Notes: a model not told the origin generated them from the sequence alone. Shown: positions 36,112 through 50,062, counted from the first letter of the stretch. The stretch is DNA of 64,000 bases from Sycobia sp. Sy_11 (GCA_018907035.1 JACCIC010000095.1:1099501-1163500), one strand, 5' to 3'. Numbers and translations are program-made.

Positions 36112-36630
36112 GGCGAACGGCGTACTTCTTCATAGTTATTTCTTTTTTTTTTAATATTTTTTTATTTTATTTTTTTTGTTCAGAATACGAATGTAATGAC
36201 ATTTCGTAGTTGCGCTATTGAAGAGGGGGGATATTATTATTATAATTATATTTGGATGCGTGAGTGGATCAATACTGTATCGTCTACATTATACATACGA
36301 GACCGTGGTGCAAGTTTTTTTTTTCTTAACCGAGCACCCCGTACTTGTTATCCGTTTCTCATTTTTTTTCTCACCCCAGATGCGAAATCACTTTGAGAAA
36401 AAAGCATTTTTTGTTCTTGTCGTTGTTATTGCTGTATGGTACGTCGTCGACTGTATATTCTATTGGGATTAAGAGGATTGTATATACTTCGTCGAGATAT
36501 CATTCATTAATAATAACTGTTATATATGTAAACGGTCGGTAAATCAAAGCGAATGCCAGTTTTTTATATACTTTTGGTATGCATTTCGCCAATATGCCAA
36601 TATAAATGTGTGTGTTTATGTAATGTGTGT

Positions 36631-36631
<1 letters not shown>

Positions 36632-36711
<80 letters not shown>

Positions 36712-36724
36712 CGGTATGAATGTG

Positions 36725-36776
<52 letters not shown>
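36632..36776. repeat. (GA)n and (AT)n arrays in the presumed 3' UTR
   Basis: GA to 36708, then AT from 36726. Confidence 0.97.
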
Positions 36777-36779
<3 letters not shown>

Positions 36780-37517
36780 AAGTCCGCAGAAGAGGTTTGA
36801 AAGCGATTATCTGGAAAATTGTGAAAAATCCTATATATAGATTTTGATTAGTGCGATAAATTTTTAATAACTCACGTGTTTTTATGGAGTATTTATATTT
36901 ATGAAGTTTTCCAGTTTCACGGATAATCGCTAATGTGTGAAGAAGTACATGGTATGGGGCGAATATAATTTTTCGCCTAGCATATGAGATCTGTTATGTA
37001 TGAAGTTTCTGAAGGAAAAATGTAATATCGATTAAAAATAGGGCAAATAGTTATACCAACTACCATTTTACCGACTGAACTACTTTAATCATTATAATAT
37101 ATTTCGAAATTCCTAATGCATGCGATTTGAAAATATTAGAAAATATATTCTTATAGTTACAAAAAATGTGTGCTAATTAAGTACTATGTTTATTTTGTAA
37201 ATATTTATTTAATATAATTATAAATTATATAAGAAAAATATAAACGTTTTTGATAGCGAAAAATGCTATCTTTTTTAAAATTTATTTTAACTAATTATGA
37301 TTTCATGCTTAAAATTAAAACAATGATAAAGCGTTGTTAGTAAGGTATAAGTCGGTAAAGTAAGATTTTTGAAATCAGCATCGGTGGCTTAGATTTTCAT
37401 AATGAGGCATAATAACTACTATTGATTAAGACTATTGCCTCAGACTTACCAAGAGAGATTCATCTTTTTGGATCCTGGATTTGGCTGTAACTTACAAAAT
37501 CTTTTCTAATATAACTG

Positions 37518-37523
37518 AATAAA
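37518..37523 (+). terminator. Candidate poly(A) signal of gene A
   Basis: First exact AATAAA downstream of the gene A stop codon, about 1.4 kb into the presumed 3' UTR. Such hexamers occur by chance in AT-rich DNA; position is the only support. Confidence 0.25.
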
Positions 37524-40289
37524 ATTTATATGGAGTCATTCGTTCAAATCTCTGACTGATACAAAGAAATTTCGAATTAAAATTTTCATTGAATACATAC
37601 TTTAATAGATGATGTAAATTTTCTCAGATATTTTCTTCATTTCATGTATGATATACCATTAACAAATTCTTTTTTTTTAATTAAAATTTATCAAAAATAA
37701 TGAAAACAGAATATTAATTTCGATCCAAACATTTTTAATTCTTATGGAATGTGGTTTTTAAAAATTAAAAAGAATCCATGAAGTATAATTTATTTTATCT
37801 TTTATCTTTTTTTATACTTTTTACTTGAAAAAAATATTTCTTCTAGTGGAACCGAGTTCTGTATATGTTTGACGAACTTTTTTACGAAGTTTCAAAGCAT
37901 CATTGATAGAACGATTTGACGTATGTTCGAGGTATATTAGAAAAGATTGTGTGTGTTATAATCAATTTAAGAATCCCAACATGTGACTCTCACCTTGCTA
38001 GTGAAATACATATCTTAAATGAATTTTATTTGATGTAAATACAAACATTAATAAACTATATAGGTTTGAATAGAATAACAAGAAACTTTTCTCGTTTGAA
38101 AAACTGCCTTTTTACAGTTTCTTTTTCCGATATTCAATGCATTTTTCTACAGTGTGATAATAGATTTATTAATAATAATTAATATTCTTAATGAATTTTT
38201 CTATCCACAGTAATCATCTATGTAATTTACATTAAATAAAAAGATTTAATATTTGCATTCTATTCAGACAATAAAAATGTTATTCTTTTGAATTTTACGT
38301 ATACAAACAGGTACCATTACAATAGTTCATATTATGCTTCTTCGTAAATTGTGCATTTAATAGTATTCATATGACATCAATAAATAAATGCTATTCCGGT
38401 GACTGATTATCTTCATGTAAATATTATATTAGATTATTTTGCGCTTCGTCGTTATTCGCATTTTTCCTATAACTGTCGTTTCGCTTAATGATAGTAAAAT
38501 AGTATTTTGTTTAGAAGTTGCTAACAAACGTTTAATTTTTACGTCCTTGTAATCGCCTTTTCATTTAATTGTGCACAAAAAACTGAGGTTGCATTACATT
38601 ATCCTTTTCATTGTAAAAAAAAAATGTTTTAAGTGACGACTTTGAATGTTTATGGAAAATATTTATATTACAAATGTAAATCATAAGTAGATAATGTTCA
38701 TAAAAATTTGTTCGTTTCTTAGTTATTCTTAGATCTCTAAGAAACACTTGGGAAACTATTTAATAATTTAAAATTGTTAAGCGAATTTAAGATAAAAAAA
38801 TATATGTAATTTGAAACAATTAAAAACGAAACTTTGCAATTAATAAAAATAGATGGAATTGATTATTCAAAGCGAATATTCAAATTTGCATAAATATTAT
38901 GAAAATTACATTGATACTTCATTATTGTTAGCATTTTTATTAGTTTTTTATCTTATTATTACAAGATTTAATCGAATGAAATTTGTTAAAATGAAACGAG
39001 GCATAAATGTTTATTATAGATTTTGATTGTTTTATTATGTACTGAGTGATTATATGAAAAAAATTATTTAAATATTATCAAAATTTAATGTTTGTTTAAA
39101 ATGATTTGCAAATTGTTTTTCATTTAAAAAATCTGTATTAGTTTCATCACTTTAGTACGTATTATATGATTTTTCTTTCTAAATAATGTATTATCTGTCT
39201 ATAATCTCGGCATTAATTGATGTAATTCTAATGTATATTGACGTATATAAATGCGATTTTTACGTCAGATTCGAATTGTACTAGTATTTTTATTAAATTA
39301 CATAATCAATTCTTCTAATTTTTTGTGATTTTTATTTAATGAATGTGCCTGACCTGAAAGACAAAATCTGAAATGATTACATATTAGTATACTAATTGAA
39401 TGTTATATTTGATGATACCAAACGTATAAATTACTTTTAATTTTTTTTTTTAATATATCAAACTATAAATATATTTTATTTGAATTGTTATATATATAGT
39501 GGCAGGCGCTGTACGCGGTGTCGCGATCTTTAATATTTTTATTTTAATGTTAGCTTCAGTCGGTAATGTAATGATCTGCGATTATAATTATTTGGAAGCG
39601 GTCTGAATCTTAATACAGGGCCGCGAGATGTCAGTATTAGCAAATTTTATTTTAAACTTATTTTGAATGTAAAAGTAATTGTTTTTCATTCATTTGTTAG
39701 ACAGTGAATATATATGATTATATGGTTCAATACAGTTATGGCTGTTATATATGATTGCTTATCAGATTTTAGTTAGTTTTAGCTGTCGGATGATTGTGAG
39801 TTATTTGTCGATAAAAAGTTAAATGTTTCGAATTTTGCTATTGAATTCTAAATAATAAATAATAATATTGGATACTGATTATTTCACCAGTCAATTTCTA
39901 AGACAGGAAAAACGTAAAATTGACATTCTTAAACATAGAAGTATCACTATTTTTATCATTATTCATTGTAAATAGTTCAGTATATCAATAGAAATTTGAA
40001 TTAATAGTAAAATATTAGTTTGATAATGGAAATTAGCATTTATTATTTTCAGATATGAACAATATTCTTAATAAATTAAAATTGAATTTCTAACGTAAAG
40101 CTCCATGTAAAACTACTGAAAATGTTGGCTGGTCTTTTCTTCAATCGGGTCTACTATACATTGATGCTAAGTTTTAAGCAACTTCGTTAAAGTATGCGAT
40201 GATGAAAACGTTTTCAAAGCATTAACTTTTTACAGCTTTAGGTTAGTATATCCTAACTTGGCAATAATATAAATTATACGCATAATTAT

Positions 40290-40330
<41 letters not shown>

Positions 40331-42059
40331 TTTTCTCTATGGGTTCAAATTGATTTCGACGGTCCCTTAACGATATAACGATTCTAAAGAATAGTTTAAA
40401 ATTATTTTGTAATATGACAGATACAGGTGTTTTTAATACGTAGATATATGTTAAATAGCAAACACGTGCTTCCCTTTTTGGCTTTAATCTGCTTTAAAGC
40501 CCCTTGTTACGTTTAAACGCGTAAATAAGGCGCAGGATTAAATGCAATCTGCAACAATTGAACCTTAGGCCTGTATAATATTATTAACAAAAAAGTACTT
40601 TTATGTTCAATCGTAAAAATTGATTTCGACCACCCCTCATAACGAACTAATTCTAAATAAACTTTCAATATCATTTGGTAATGGTGTAGACGAAGTTATC
40701 TTTTGCCAATTAAAAAAAAAAAAAAGCGTTAAGACATTAAACATTATAGTATAATAATAAATACTGATTTTCTTTATATAACTTGTGAATTAACTAAAGC
40801 TTAAAAATTGAAAATTGTAAAAACGTTCTCTTTTCAATGGAATTTTGTTCAAGCTTTGCAGTAATATAGAATTTAAACGTAGATAAAGAGTATGAATAAC
40901 TGAAAAAATTCTTCGCAACAATTCAATATATTTACATACATTAATGTTAAATTAATAAATATTTTTATCGATTTTACAATTTTTTACAATTACGACGACA
41001 GTCTGACTTGGAGATGTTTAAAAACATGACACGAAAAATGTTAAAATAAAAATTAATTTTCTTAATGAAGTGCAATCTGACTGACCCTTCGTTAAAAATT
41101 GCTCTTTTCATCCATCACGTCCAGCGTTCTCGGACAACGTCGCTCCTCGCCAGGCACTGAAAATTTTCTGTTTACATCGGTAGCACTTTTTTCTCGATCG
41201 GTAAAAATTGCCATCGACAGCCCCTAATATATATATATATGAGTAATGTACATAAAAATTCAATTTCATCAGTCCAGCGTTGATATAATAATGCGAACCG
41301 GTGAGCAATGACGAATTTCCAAAATCAGCTGATCCGGTAAGAAAAAGAGGAGAATCGAAGCTGTTGGAGAACTCTATAGCGTAAAGAATAGCTTTTTCCC
41401 CGAATCAACGATTCGTCCGACTCTTTCCACGATCGATTCCTATTCTTTACGAGGAATCAAATTGCGCCGAGTTGAGAGAATAATCATTGGGATTTTTACG
41501 ACGAAATACATGCACTATTGGACTTGTGCACGAGAATCATAAGCGACAAATCGAAATTTCGCATTACAGCAATAGTTAGGACGTCTTTGTATACCGGAAA
41601 CGCGTTGAAAGTATAGCTTTACGTATTTAAGGAAGATAGCTTTGAAATTTTGACGATAATTGCTACTTCGGTACCGACCCAAGGCTCTTCAGTTCCAGAG
41701 CTGGAATAATCAAGGAGCAATTTTTGCGACAAACCGCTGGCCATCTAATTGAACGTGCTTCTTTCTTTGAGTTCCTTACCAATAGAAGCATGGAATTCAT
41801 TTTAACAATTTTTTTTGACGATTAATCGTGTTTATTAATGGAAATATTTATGTGAAATGCGCGTAATGCGTGAAATTGCATCCTTTTTTTATATTCGATT
41901 TATTTAGCAATAACATTCAAGTCTACTATGGAATCCTTGTTCTACAATGTAACGTTCTCTACGTCAGCTTTTATTAATGTATCACCTTTGTGGGATTTGG
42001 GTTTTGTTCGTCAACTAAAGGAGATATAGGTACACTTCTTTATTATGTCTTATTTATAC

Positions 42060-42111
<52 letters not shown>

Positions 42112-42243
42112 CTTTAAAAATTCTTTCATAATTATGTTATTTACGACAAATATTATAGTTACGTGTTTATTAAATAAATGAATTAAACTTTTTATTTATA
42201 TAGTTTTATTTACTTGTTTTTCTACCCAAACAATAAATATAGA

Positions 42244-42284
<41 letters not shown>

Positions 42285-42440
42285 TTTCAAAATTCGAAAA
42301 CAGCGAAATCGAATCTTGCGATCATTTTTTTAAGAATATCGATTGGCAAGAATGGATCATTGCCACCATTCGATTCCATCATATTGTTTTTTTCTTGTTT
42401 GAACAATCGGACGTCACTTACTCTGCTCCTCTCATACTCA
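37524..42440. other. AT-rich intergenic DNA between gene A and gene B
   Basis: Long AT-rich stretch with no exon seen and few arrays (GA at 40296-40325; AT at 42062-42109 and 42249-42281). A 12-bp inverted repeat lies at 41380-41451. Part of the start may be gene A 3' UTR. Confidence 0.55.
42062..42109. repeat. (AT)n microsatellite
   Basis: Pure array. Confidence 0.97.
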
Positions 42441-42624
42441 ATTATTACCGCGCCCCAGCTGGCCAAAGACGCGACCGTCGCGCGGTCCCGTGACCGATCG
42501 TCATCCCCCACCCCTCTCCACCCGTGAGCCGCCGACACCCGCTGATCTCGAGCGCGCTCCCGCCCTTGCGCACGCGCCCGCATCCCCCGCGTTCCGGCGG
42601 CTCTTCCTCGACGTCTTCTACGTC

Positions 42625-42661
<37 letters not shown>

Positions 42662-43030
42662 CTTCCTCCCAATAGTATATAGATATAATACACGAGTTTC
42701 ATACCTGTATATTTCTATATATATATACACACTTATCTCCTCGCGCCGTATTTCAACAGATATATATATATATATATATATTCGCCGTCGCCTCGTCGAC
42801 GCGAGCGCGTGCGCGGTGAGGAGCACTGACGCCGCCACCGTCGCCGCTCCCCTCCTCCTCCCTCCCGCGCCACTGCCGCCGCCGCCGCCGCCGCCGCTGC
42901 TGCTGCTGCAGCGCCAGCGCCCCGGCCCGGCCCGCGGGCCCGGCGCATCGGCGGCGGCGCGGACGGCGCGGCATCAGTGCCAGAGTGACGAGGCTCGCGC
43001 GCTGCCGCTGCACTGCACCGCGCACACCGT
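42440..43030 (+). promoter_or_regulatory. CpG-rich promoter-like block upstream of gene B
   Basis: Very GC- and CpG-rich, with GCC/GCT trinucleotide runs around 42868-42911, a CT array at 42628-42657 and an AT array at 42762-42780. It is the most GC-rich stretch between gene A and gene B and precedes the gene B leader. Long open frames on the minus strand (42287-42838, 42753-43073) are repeat-driven. No exact start site could be fixed. Confidence 0.4.
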
Positions 43031-43832
43031 TTCGCGTGTATCGTAGCGTATTACACGAATACCCCCCCGCCAATCCGACCCGCGGTATCGCACGGAAAGC
43101 CTTAAAGGGTCAAGAAAAAAAGAACAACCCCGCAAGGGCTCTCCCTCTCGGTCGCGTCGAGGAGAGAGAGAGAGAGAGATAGAGAGTGAGAGGACTGTGT
43201 GCATATAATTTTGTTTTTTATTGGAGTTATTTGGAGGGACTGTATACAGTGTTGGGGTTTGTTTTTTTTCTGGATTTTCCTTAGTTCTTCCTGTTTTTCC
43301 TTTGTTAAAGAAGTGTGACAAAAAGAAAATATTGCAGCCGGTGTACGCGTTGTTGTTTCGTTGGTGTTTTTTTTTTTTATGGAAAAACTCAGGGCCTATT
43401 GATATACAAATATTAGAAAAGCCTGTGCATCGGGCGTGCGCGCATTGAAATACACGACTGTGTCTAGAAAACGAGCGACGAACGAAGACGTGTATATACA
43501 TACACACACACACACATATATAAATATATATATACACATATATCTCTGAAAAACACACCCTCGCGCCCCCGTCTTCGAGGAGGTGCGGATTCGTTGTATA
43601 CATACGCATACGCATAGATATAAATATATACACAGTATACACGTCACGTGGGTGTGCGCGAATATATGCACAGTGCTGAGTTCGCGTGCGTGTGTGCCTT
43701 TTATACATGATATACATACGCAATTATATACAAGAGGACACTCATGTATATGTATTTTTTAAAAGCCTTATACACAAGCGAGGAAGTTGTTGACGACAGC
43801 CCGTGGGGCCGCTGTTGCTGCTGCCGCTGTTG

Positions 43833-43856
43833 ATGCTGCTCGTTGCGCGTTGTTGA
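43833..43856 (+). other. Upstream ORF 1 in gene B leader
   Basis: Seven codons, ATG to TGA; the A of TGA is also the A of the next ATG (TGATG overlap). Confidence 0.3.
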
Positions 43857-43936
43857 TGCCCGTTGCAGCCGCTGCGGGGACGGCTGCTTCGTCGGTAGTC
43901 GCCAGCCTTACGTCGATATACTTTTGTATATTGTAA
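43856..43936 (+). other. Upstream ORF 2 in gene B leader
   Basis: 26 codons plus TAA, Ala/Ser-rich, starting inside the stop of the first upstream ORF. It is functional only if this stretch is in the mature leader. Confidence 0.3.
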
Positions 43937-44023
43937 TTTTTTATAGATATATATAAATATATCTATAAATATATATATCTATATATATCTATCTATCTAT
44001 ATAAATATATATAAATATATAAA

Positions 44024-44055
<32 letters not shown>

Positions 44056-44180
44056 TTTATACATTCGTAACCCGGCGAGCCTAATCGGCGCATCGTCGGA
44101 AGCCAACGATCGTTGACAAATAATAAAGACGGAGCCGTCGACTACCCTTACTGGTGTGTATGTGCGAGTGCGCGTGTGAA

Positions 44181-44268
44181 ATGAGCGACAAGGACAGATC
44201 GTCGCCCACCCTCGTCGAAAGCAGCCTCAAGTCTCTACTCGACCAGCCCAGTATATTTCCCCTGATCG
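44181..44268 (+). CDS. Gene B first coding exon (29 residues, product unknown)
   Basis: ATG at 44181 (purine at -3) opens MSDKDRSSPTLVESSLKSLL followed by DQPSIFPLI, then a strong donor G|GTAAGT at 44269, leaving phase 1. GC-rich codons in otherwise repeat-filled flanks support coding. An in-frame ATG 21 nt upstream (44160) has T at -3 and would add MCECACE; the later ATG is preferred. The position behind a CpG-rich promoter block and ahead of a very long intron fits a regulatory or developmental gene, but I do not recognise the protein. Later exons lie beyond or hidden in the large intron. Confidence 0.6.
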
Positions 44269-45448
44269 GTAAGTCTGCCTTCCGTTTGCGGGGCATTATT
44301 TTATTTATTTTTTTTTTTTGTTTTAATCTCTATACACTTATTCAGAGCAGCGCTGGCCATTCCCCTATCGTTGTCGCCGATGTCGTATAGACGATTCAAC
44401 TGTCGTTGCGAAACAATCGTGCAAAAAAAAAAATAAATTAATAAATAAATAAAAAAAAAATGCTGGGCGCGCGCGCATTGCCTGCCGGTAATATCCGCGT
44501 CGTCTGTCGGCATGGGACAAGTCGGGCGGAGGAGTTTTCCTCTCGTTCGTTCGGATTTTTCTTTTTTTTTTTTTCTCATCCCACCCTTCTCTTTCTCCTT
44601 TGCCCCGGTTCGCGGCGGCTTCGGGGAGGCGCGGCGCGAGCCCCCCCCCCGTGCCCCCGCCCCACGCCGCCACTGCTGCTCTCGGAGCTCCGCGCTACTG
44701 CAGCGGCCGCGCGCGAGGCGAGCTGAGCGTATACGCGGAGGAACGCGCTCGATCAAAACTTGCGGCGCCGGGCCTGCGCAATAAGATGCTTTGGCATCAG
44801 CACTCCCGGTGTCTCTAATAATCTCTCCCTCTCTCTCTCTCTCTCTCACTCTTTCTCTATCTCTCCCATTGTCTCAGGATCGGACTAACTGATCTAAAGG
44901 CCCTCGGGCTCTTATGCGTTGCTGAATCTACCTATTTCGCCCGTACACCGTAGATTCGACCCAATCGAGATAATTCCGCTAGGTTCGAAGATTGTCGGTA
45001 TTATAAATTTTTTCAAATATTCGACATTTAAGGTGTCTTTCCTTCATGAGTTTTCGCGGTTTGTCTCGTTCTCTCATATTTCGTTAGCCGATGAGTTGCT
45101 TGGAAGCTTAAAAACGAGCGACGACTCGATTTATAATGGCTCCTTTATATCACATCTATTATTACGCGGATACGACTAGATTTTATTTTTAATTTGCGTT
45201 TGCGAAGCGAGTAGGTTAAGGAGCTGCGTGAAGATGGAGCGAGGGCGGGAGGGATGGGGGGGGGAGGGTAGGTGGGACCCAGGCTCTGCCCATGCATTAA
45301 TACAATACTGGCTACATGTACGTCTACGATATCGGTCGCCGAGCGCGACGGACAGCGTTTGCTCCAAAATATACTAATCGCGGCGCGGGGCGCCCAGCTC
45401 CGTTCTTATCGCGATCCTCTCACGTGGTAATAATACGCGCATGCAATG

Positions 45449-45490
<42 letters not shown>

Positions 45491-46462
45491 GATAAACATA
45501 ATGCGTGCGCGTGTTCGTGGTCGCCCGTCCCCAAATATCTACCGTCCGATCGTTCTAAGAGTCTCGGGCCGGCCGATAGAAATTTCTACGTGTATAGAGA
45601 ACGGATCTTTGAACCTCAACGCGGACGCGATAAGCTCGTACAAAGGTGTTTCCCAATCGAGCGTATTAACGCGTGCAATGATTAATAAAGCTAGATGGCA
45701 GTGTTATACACGCATAAAATAATTGGCGGCATCTCGGGATCAAAAAACGCCTCGACCTCGTGGTCTCTCAATCTCACACCCGCATATCCTATATATGTAT
45801 ATCGCCTCGCTTCTCGTATTGGCTCTCTAGTCTCGTTCTCTCACTCTCTCTCTCTCTCTCTCTCCCTCCCTCGTAGGCGCCGTTGCCGGCTCTCGGTTTC
45901 TCGCTGTTTCTACTGCTGCCAAGCTATATATGCCGTGCCGATGCACTAATACTGCTAAAACTGCACTGTACTCAATATATATATATACACTGTGCACAAC
46001 GCGCAAATCTTTCTATCTTTCTCTAACTCTCACCATGACGATGGTGGGGAGGCGCGAGGCAATATGCATGCATAGCAGACGGTTCTGTAGACGGGAGGCT
46101 CTCTCCACGAGGTCGGACGAACCTCATAGTTCTATATATATATGTATATAATATAAGTAGAAAGAGAGGCGGCGGTCGTCGTACGGCTTGTGTCCGTCCT
46201 TCGTTGCGTTATATAGACATATATACTAGTAGAAACGCGCCGGATTTTTTTTTTGCTCTCTTGCGTTATCCTCCTATAAAAAAGGCCGCGACAACTCCGA
46301 ACTCCCTTGTTAATTTTTCGTTTTCATTTTTTTTTTTTTGGAACGCAGAGAACCGCATCGAGGACTAAGCGCGCCAGGAGTCGGATAAATTATCCCGGTT
46401 ATCTTGCACGTGTATATTTCATTCATAGCTCTAATGCTGTGTATATATGTGTGAAATTTATA

Positions 46463-46519
<57 letters not shown>

Positions 46520-46682
46520 CGTGCTTTATTGCATCGTGTGCTCTAAGATCATCCTAGGCGAAAAGAGAGGTTAAGTCGTCGTAGGAGCCGCCGCCAACGC
46601 CGCCACAGCGCGCACGCGGGTTTCTTTATCGAACGCTGTGTATAATTTTTTTGTCGAATAAAAGACATTTTGTGTCAAACCA

Positions 46683-46683
<1 letters not shown>

Positions 46684-46737
<54 letters not shown>
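46684..46737. repeat. (AT)n microsatellite
   Basis: Pure array; similar ones at 46473-46515 and 47035-47081. Confidence 0.97.
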
Positions 46738-46740
<3 letters not shown>

Positions 46741-47032
46741 AAAAAAATTGTTTTTCCACGAGTGCACAATATAATATAAATGCTACTGGGTTCTCGAGAG
46801 AGGGGCGCGAAGACAGATTCTAATAAGATGACGCGCAGAGGTTGGTCTCTTTTATATATGTGTACTTTATTATATACTCCTTGTCTTATTCTTCTCTTTT
46901 CTCGTACATAATAACGATGCCGAGACGATGTGCAGCTGAGCCGCACGTGACGCATTAGATTATATCGAGCAGCGCAAAGTGCGAGCGCGCGCGGAGTCCG
47001 GGCATACCGGCGTTATATTACTTAACTTCGTC

Positions 47033-47083
<51 letters not shown>

Positions 47084-48238
47084 GTATTTTCGAGTAAAGA
47101 GGAGAGGGAGAAAGACGGATGTACCTTGTATGCAAGCGCGCGGGCTGGAGAAATAAAGCTCGCAGGAGCTTTATACACACAGAGAAGTGATTATAACGAT
47201 TAAAATCGAATCTCGGATTCGAAGGATTGATTTGAATATGTTTGAATGATAATCGAACGATTCCAGCCCTTCAAAATATTCATTCGTTTCGAATTGTGCC
47301 GTTAGAATGACCGCATTTTCGAGATACTTATCCGCACAAGATTTTACTTTAATTTCTACTTAATTCGCTGCTTTGGAATTATAGATACTTCATTCGAGTT
47401 GATAACGGCAAGGACTACCGGAGACGTATCGTTACTAGCACGAATAACCGCTCGAATTATCTCGAATAACTGGAAAAAAAAAACTGGAAAATGTTCGTGA
47501 TCCGAACCAATTCGAATCGGTTCGAACGTTCGAACGCCCGAATACTCGAATACTAACGTATACGTTCGACAATTGAAAGTTTTGGCGCCGCGCGACAGTA
47601 AAAGCTCAACTTTTCGAGTGCCCAGCACATTTATATAAAGCAGTTTCGGATGGATAATTTTCTAAGTGGCAAAAGAAGGTTTCACTGGTATTTAACTTTG
47701 CGTTCGATTCCAAAAGGCGATCGACCTCCGTAGAATTTCTTAATTTCTGAAGGATTTAGCGCTTAGACAGTTTTGTTTAGAATGCAAAAAGCATTGGTTT
47801 ATTTAATAAAATAACAATATAGATATGTAAGCTTGAAAAATAGTTTTTCTTCTCCCTTTTATCACTATGTTATCTTTGCAAAAGTGGATTTATGCAATTA
47901 TATGTAATATGTTAGACATTGCTAATGTATAGACATTGCTAAAATATCACTGATTCCTGACATACGAATTCGATAATAACAGGTTTAAGAATAATGAGAA
48001 AAAAGCCTACTCGTATGAATTTATCGTAACAGAATTTGGAATAGATTAACACATATCCATATTGTATATGCATATTAAATATATATATTTGCATACCAGC
48101 ATTGACACAGCCATATATATACATATGCATTTATCATTATTATCATATAAACGCTATATAGATTTATCTCAAAATTCCATATCGTTTACTTGTATTATTT
48201 TTATATTTATATAGAACAAGAGCGCAAAAAGTATAGAA

Positions 48239-48240
<2 letters not shown>

Positions 48241-48300
<60 letters not shown>

Positions 48301-48660
48301 TATATTTTAGAGTTACCAAATCAGTTTTTCACCATCGGTTACTATCCATGATTCCAGTCATTTTTAGAATCTAAAATTGGTCCCATTAAAAAAAAAAAGA
48401 AGAAGCAAAAGAAAACAACGTGAAATCGCCGCAATAGAAACCTCGACACACACACACACACACACACACTCATTCACCCAAAATATGTGCTTGAGGCCAA
48501 ATTACCAAAGTATTACAATATCTTACAGCAGCATCGTTGACTGTTGGCCTTTAGCTCTTTCTCCCTCGTTTCGCCCTCGATGTCTCTTTTTGTCTTTCAC
48601 GTTCGACTTAATAATTATCGTCCGTATCATTCACTCCGTCTATGTTTTTGCATTCCTTAT

Positions 48661-48724
<64 letters not shown>

Positions 48725-48763
48725 GCTTATCGCGCAATGTATTTCTTCGGCCTTTTTTCCTCG

Positions 48764-48826
<63 letters not shown>

Positions 48827-48868
48827 CATTTATTTCTATAACTTCATTTTTTCATTTCTTCATTTCTC

Positions 48869-48915
<47 letters not shown>
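48241..48915. repeat. Cluster of four (AT)n arrays
   Basis: Arrays at 48241-48292, 48665-48722, 48769-48822 and 48873-48915, with a short CA array at 48447-48468. Confidence 0.96.
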
Positions 48916-48918
<3 letters not shown>

Positions 48919-49627
48919 TTATTGTATGCTTGTCCTCTATCGCTGACTTGTAAAAATCGGTATTTTCACTTTGACCTTTATGCCGTCTTTTTTTTTCCAT
49001 TATAATTATCTATTTTTTCGAAGTACTATTGATTTATCTTCTCAATTTTGTTTGAAATTTAATTAAAATACTACGTGAAATTCTTTAATTTTAATAGAAT
49101 AAGATTACTTTGAAAATGCTCTTTAATAATAATGTATAGTATGCATAAGCATTGATTATAATAATGCATCTTTAATAATAATGCATAAGTACCTGAAAAT
49201 GTTAATACTCTGTATTACGTTAAAAAAAGTATTTTTACCACAAAGAAAAGGACAATTCACCTGCCCCTTTGCCTCCGAATATGTTAATACACTGGTTTAT
49301 TATTGTTACTCAATTAAATTTATATCGAAGTTTATTGTTCCATGAATTGCTTTAGATAAACAACCTAGATATTGCTAAATATTCTTGTTGTTGAAAAAGA
49401 TTTATAATTCTTATAGATAATAAGTATATCATATAAAATCTGTACACGATATTCCATTCACATATTTTAATTTTTATTGACATTTAATTAAATGTTTGCT
49501 AGAATACATTATACTAGAACTATTATTTGTATTATATTGTAAAGGACCAACAATGATGATTCTACTATATATTAAATAAACGTTACAATGTACTATTATT
49601 AAGAATTGAAAAAAGGGCTAAGGATAG

Positions 49628-49629
<2 letters not shown>

Positions 49630-49678
<49 letters not shown>
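49630..49678. repeat. (AT)n microsatellite
   Basis: Pure; another at 50010-50052. Confidence 0.97.
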
Positions 49679-49681
<3 letters not shown>

Positions 49682-50007
49682 TTAGTCTGTATTCTATTTA
49701 ATGTATATATAATTTACTGTTATAATTTAAATTAGAAGAATCGGATATTTAAACTACTTTATGATAATTTTCCGATCTCCGTAATCTTCCGATTGAATAT
49801 TTATTATTTCATAATATCAATGCTTTAATTATTATAAACTGTCGTATAATTATTCCTAAATGATGGATTAAATGTGTTATATATATTGATATAATAAATT
49901 TATATTGTAAAGATCTTATAAGTCGAAAATATCCCGATAAGTAAATAAGTAAATAAATAAATTAAATATATATGATGGTCTACACAAACGGAGTTATTAT
50001 TAATTTA

Positions 50008-50062
<55 letters not shown>

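Larger units (their letters stand above)
36112..37523 (+). other. Presumed 3' UTR of gene A
   Basis: Follows the TGA directly. It holds T-rich runs, a GA array at 36632-36708 and an AT array at 36726-36776. The first canonical AATAAA poly(A) signal I see downstream is at 37518-37523, in an AT-rich context; earlier variant signals are possible. The true end is unknown, and long 3' UTRs are common for neuronal insect genes (inference). Confidence 0.4.
43031..44180 (+). other. Presumed 5' leader of gene B, with upstream ORFs
   Basis: Region between the GC-rich block and the gene B ATG. It has a short GA array (43163-43179), T-rich runs, CA repeats (43501-43515), a GCTGCTG-rich piece (43811-43880) and irregular TATA/TATC repeats at 43940-44050. 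Two upstream ORFs lie at 43833-43856 and 43856-43936. It may contain an unrecognised intron. Confidence 0.3.

Noticed and set aside
42287..42838. 183-codon minus-strand frame ending MESNGGNDPFLPID...
   Set aside because: Most of it is translated AT and GA repeats; only the last 30 residues look protein-like, without supporting splice signals.
47356..47628. 90-codon minus-strand frame over the TTCGAA block
   Set aside because: Looks protein-like in places but is explained by the TTCGAA-rich sequence; no splice or start support.
48447..48468. CRISPR-like regularity in clustered arrays
   Set aside because: These are simple dinucleotide microsatellites with no unique spacers; the DNA is eukaryotic.
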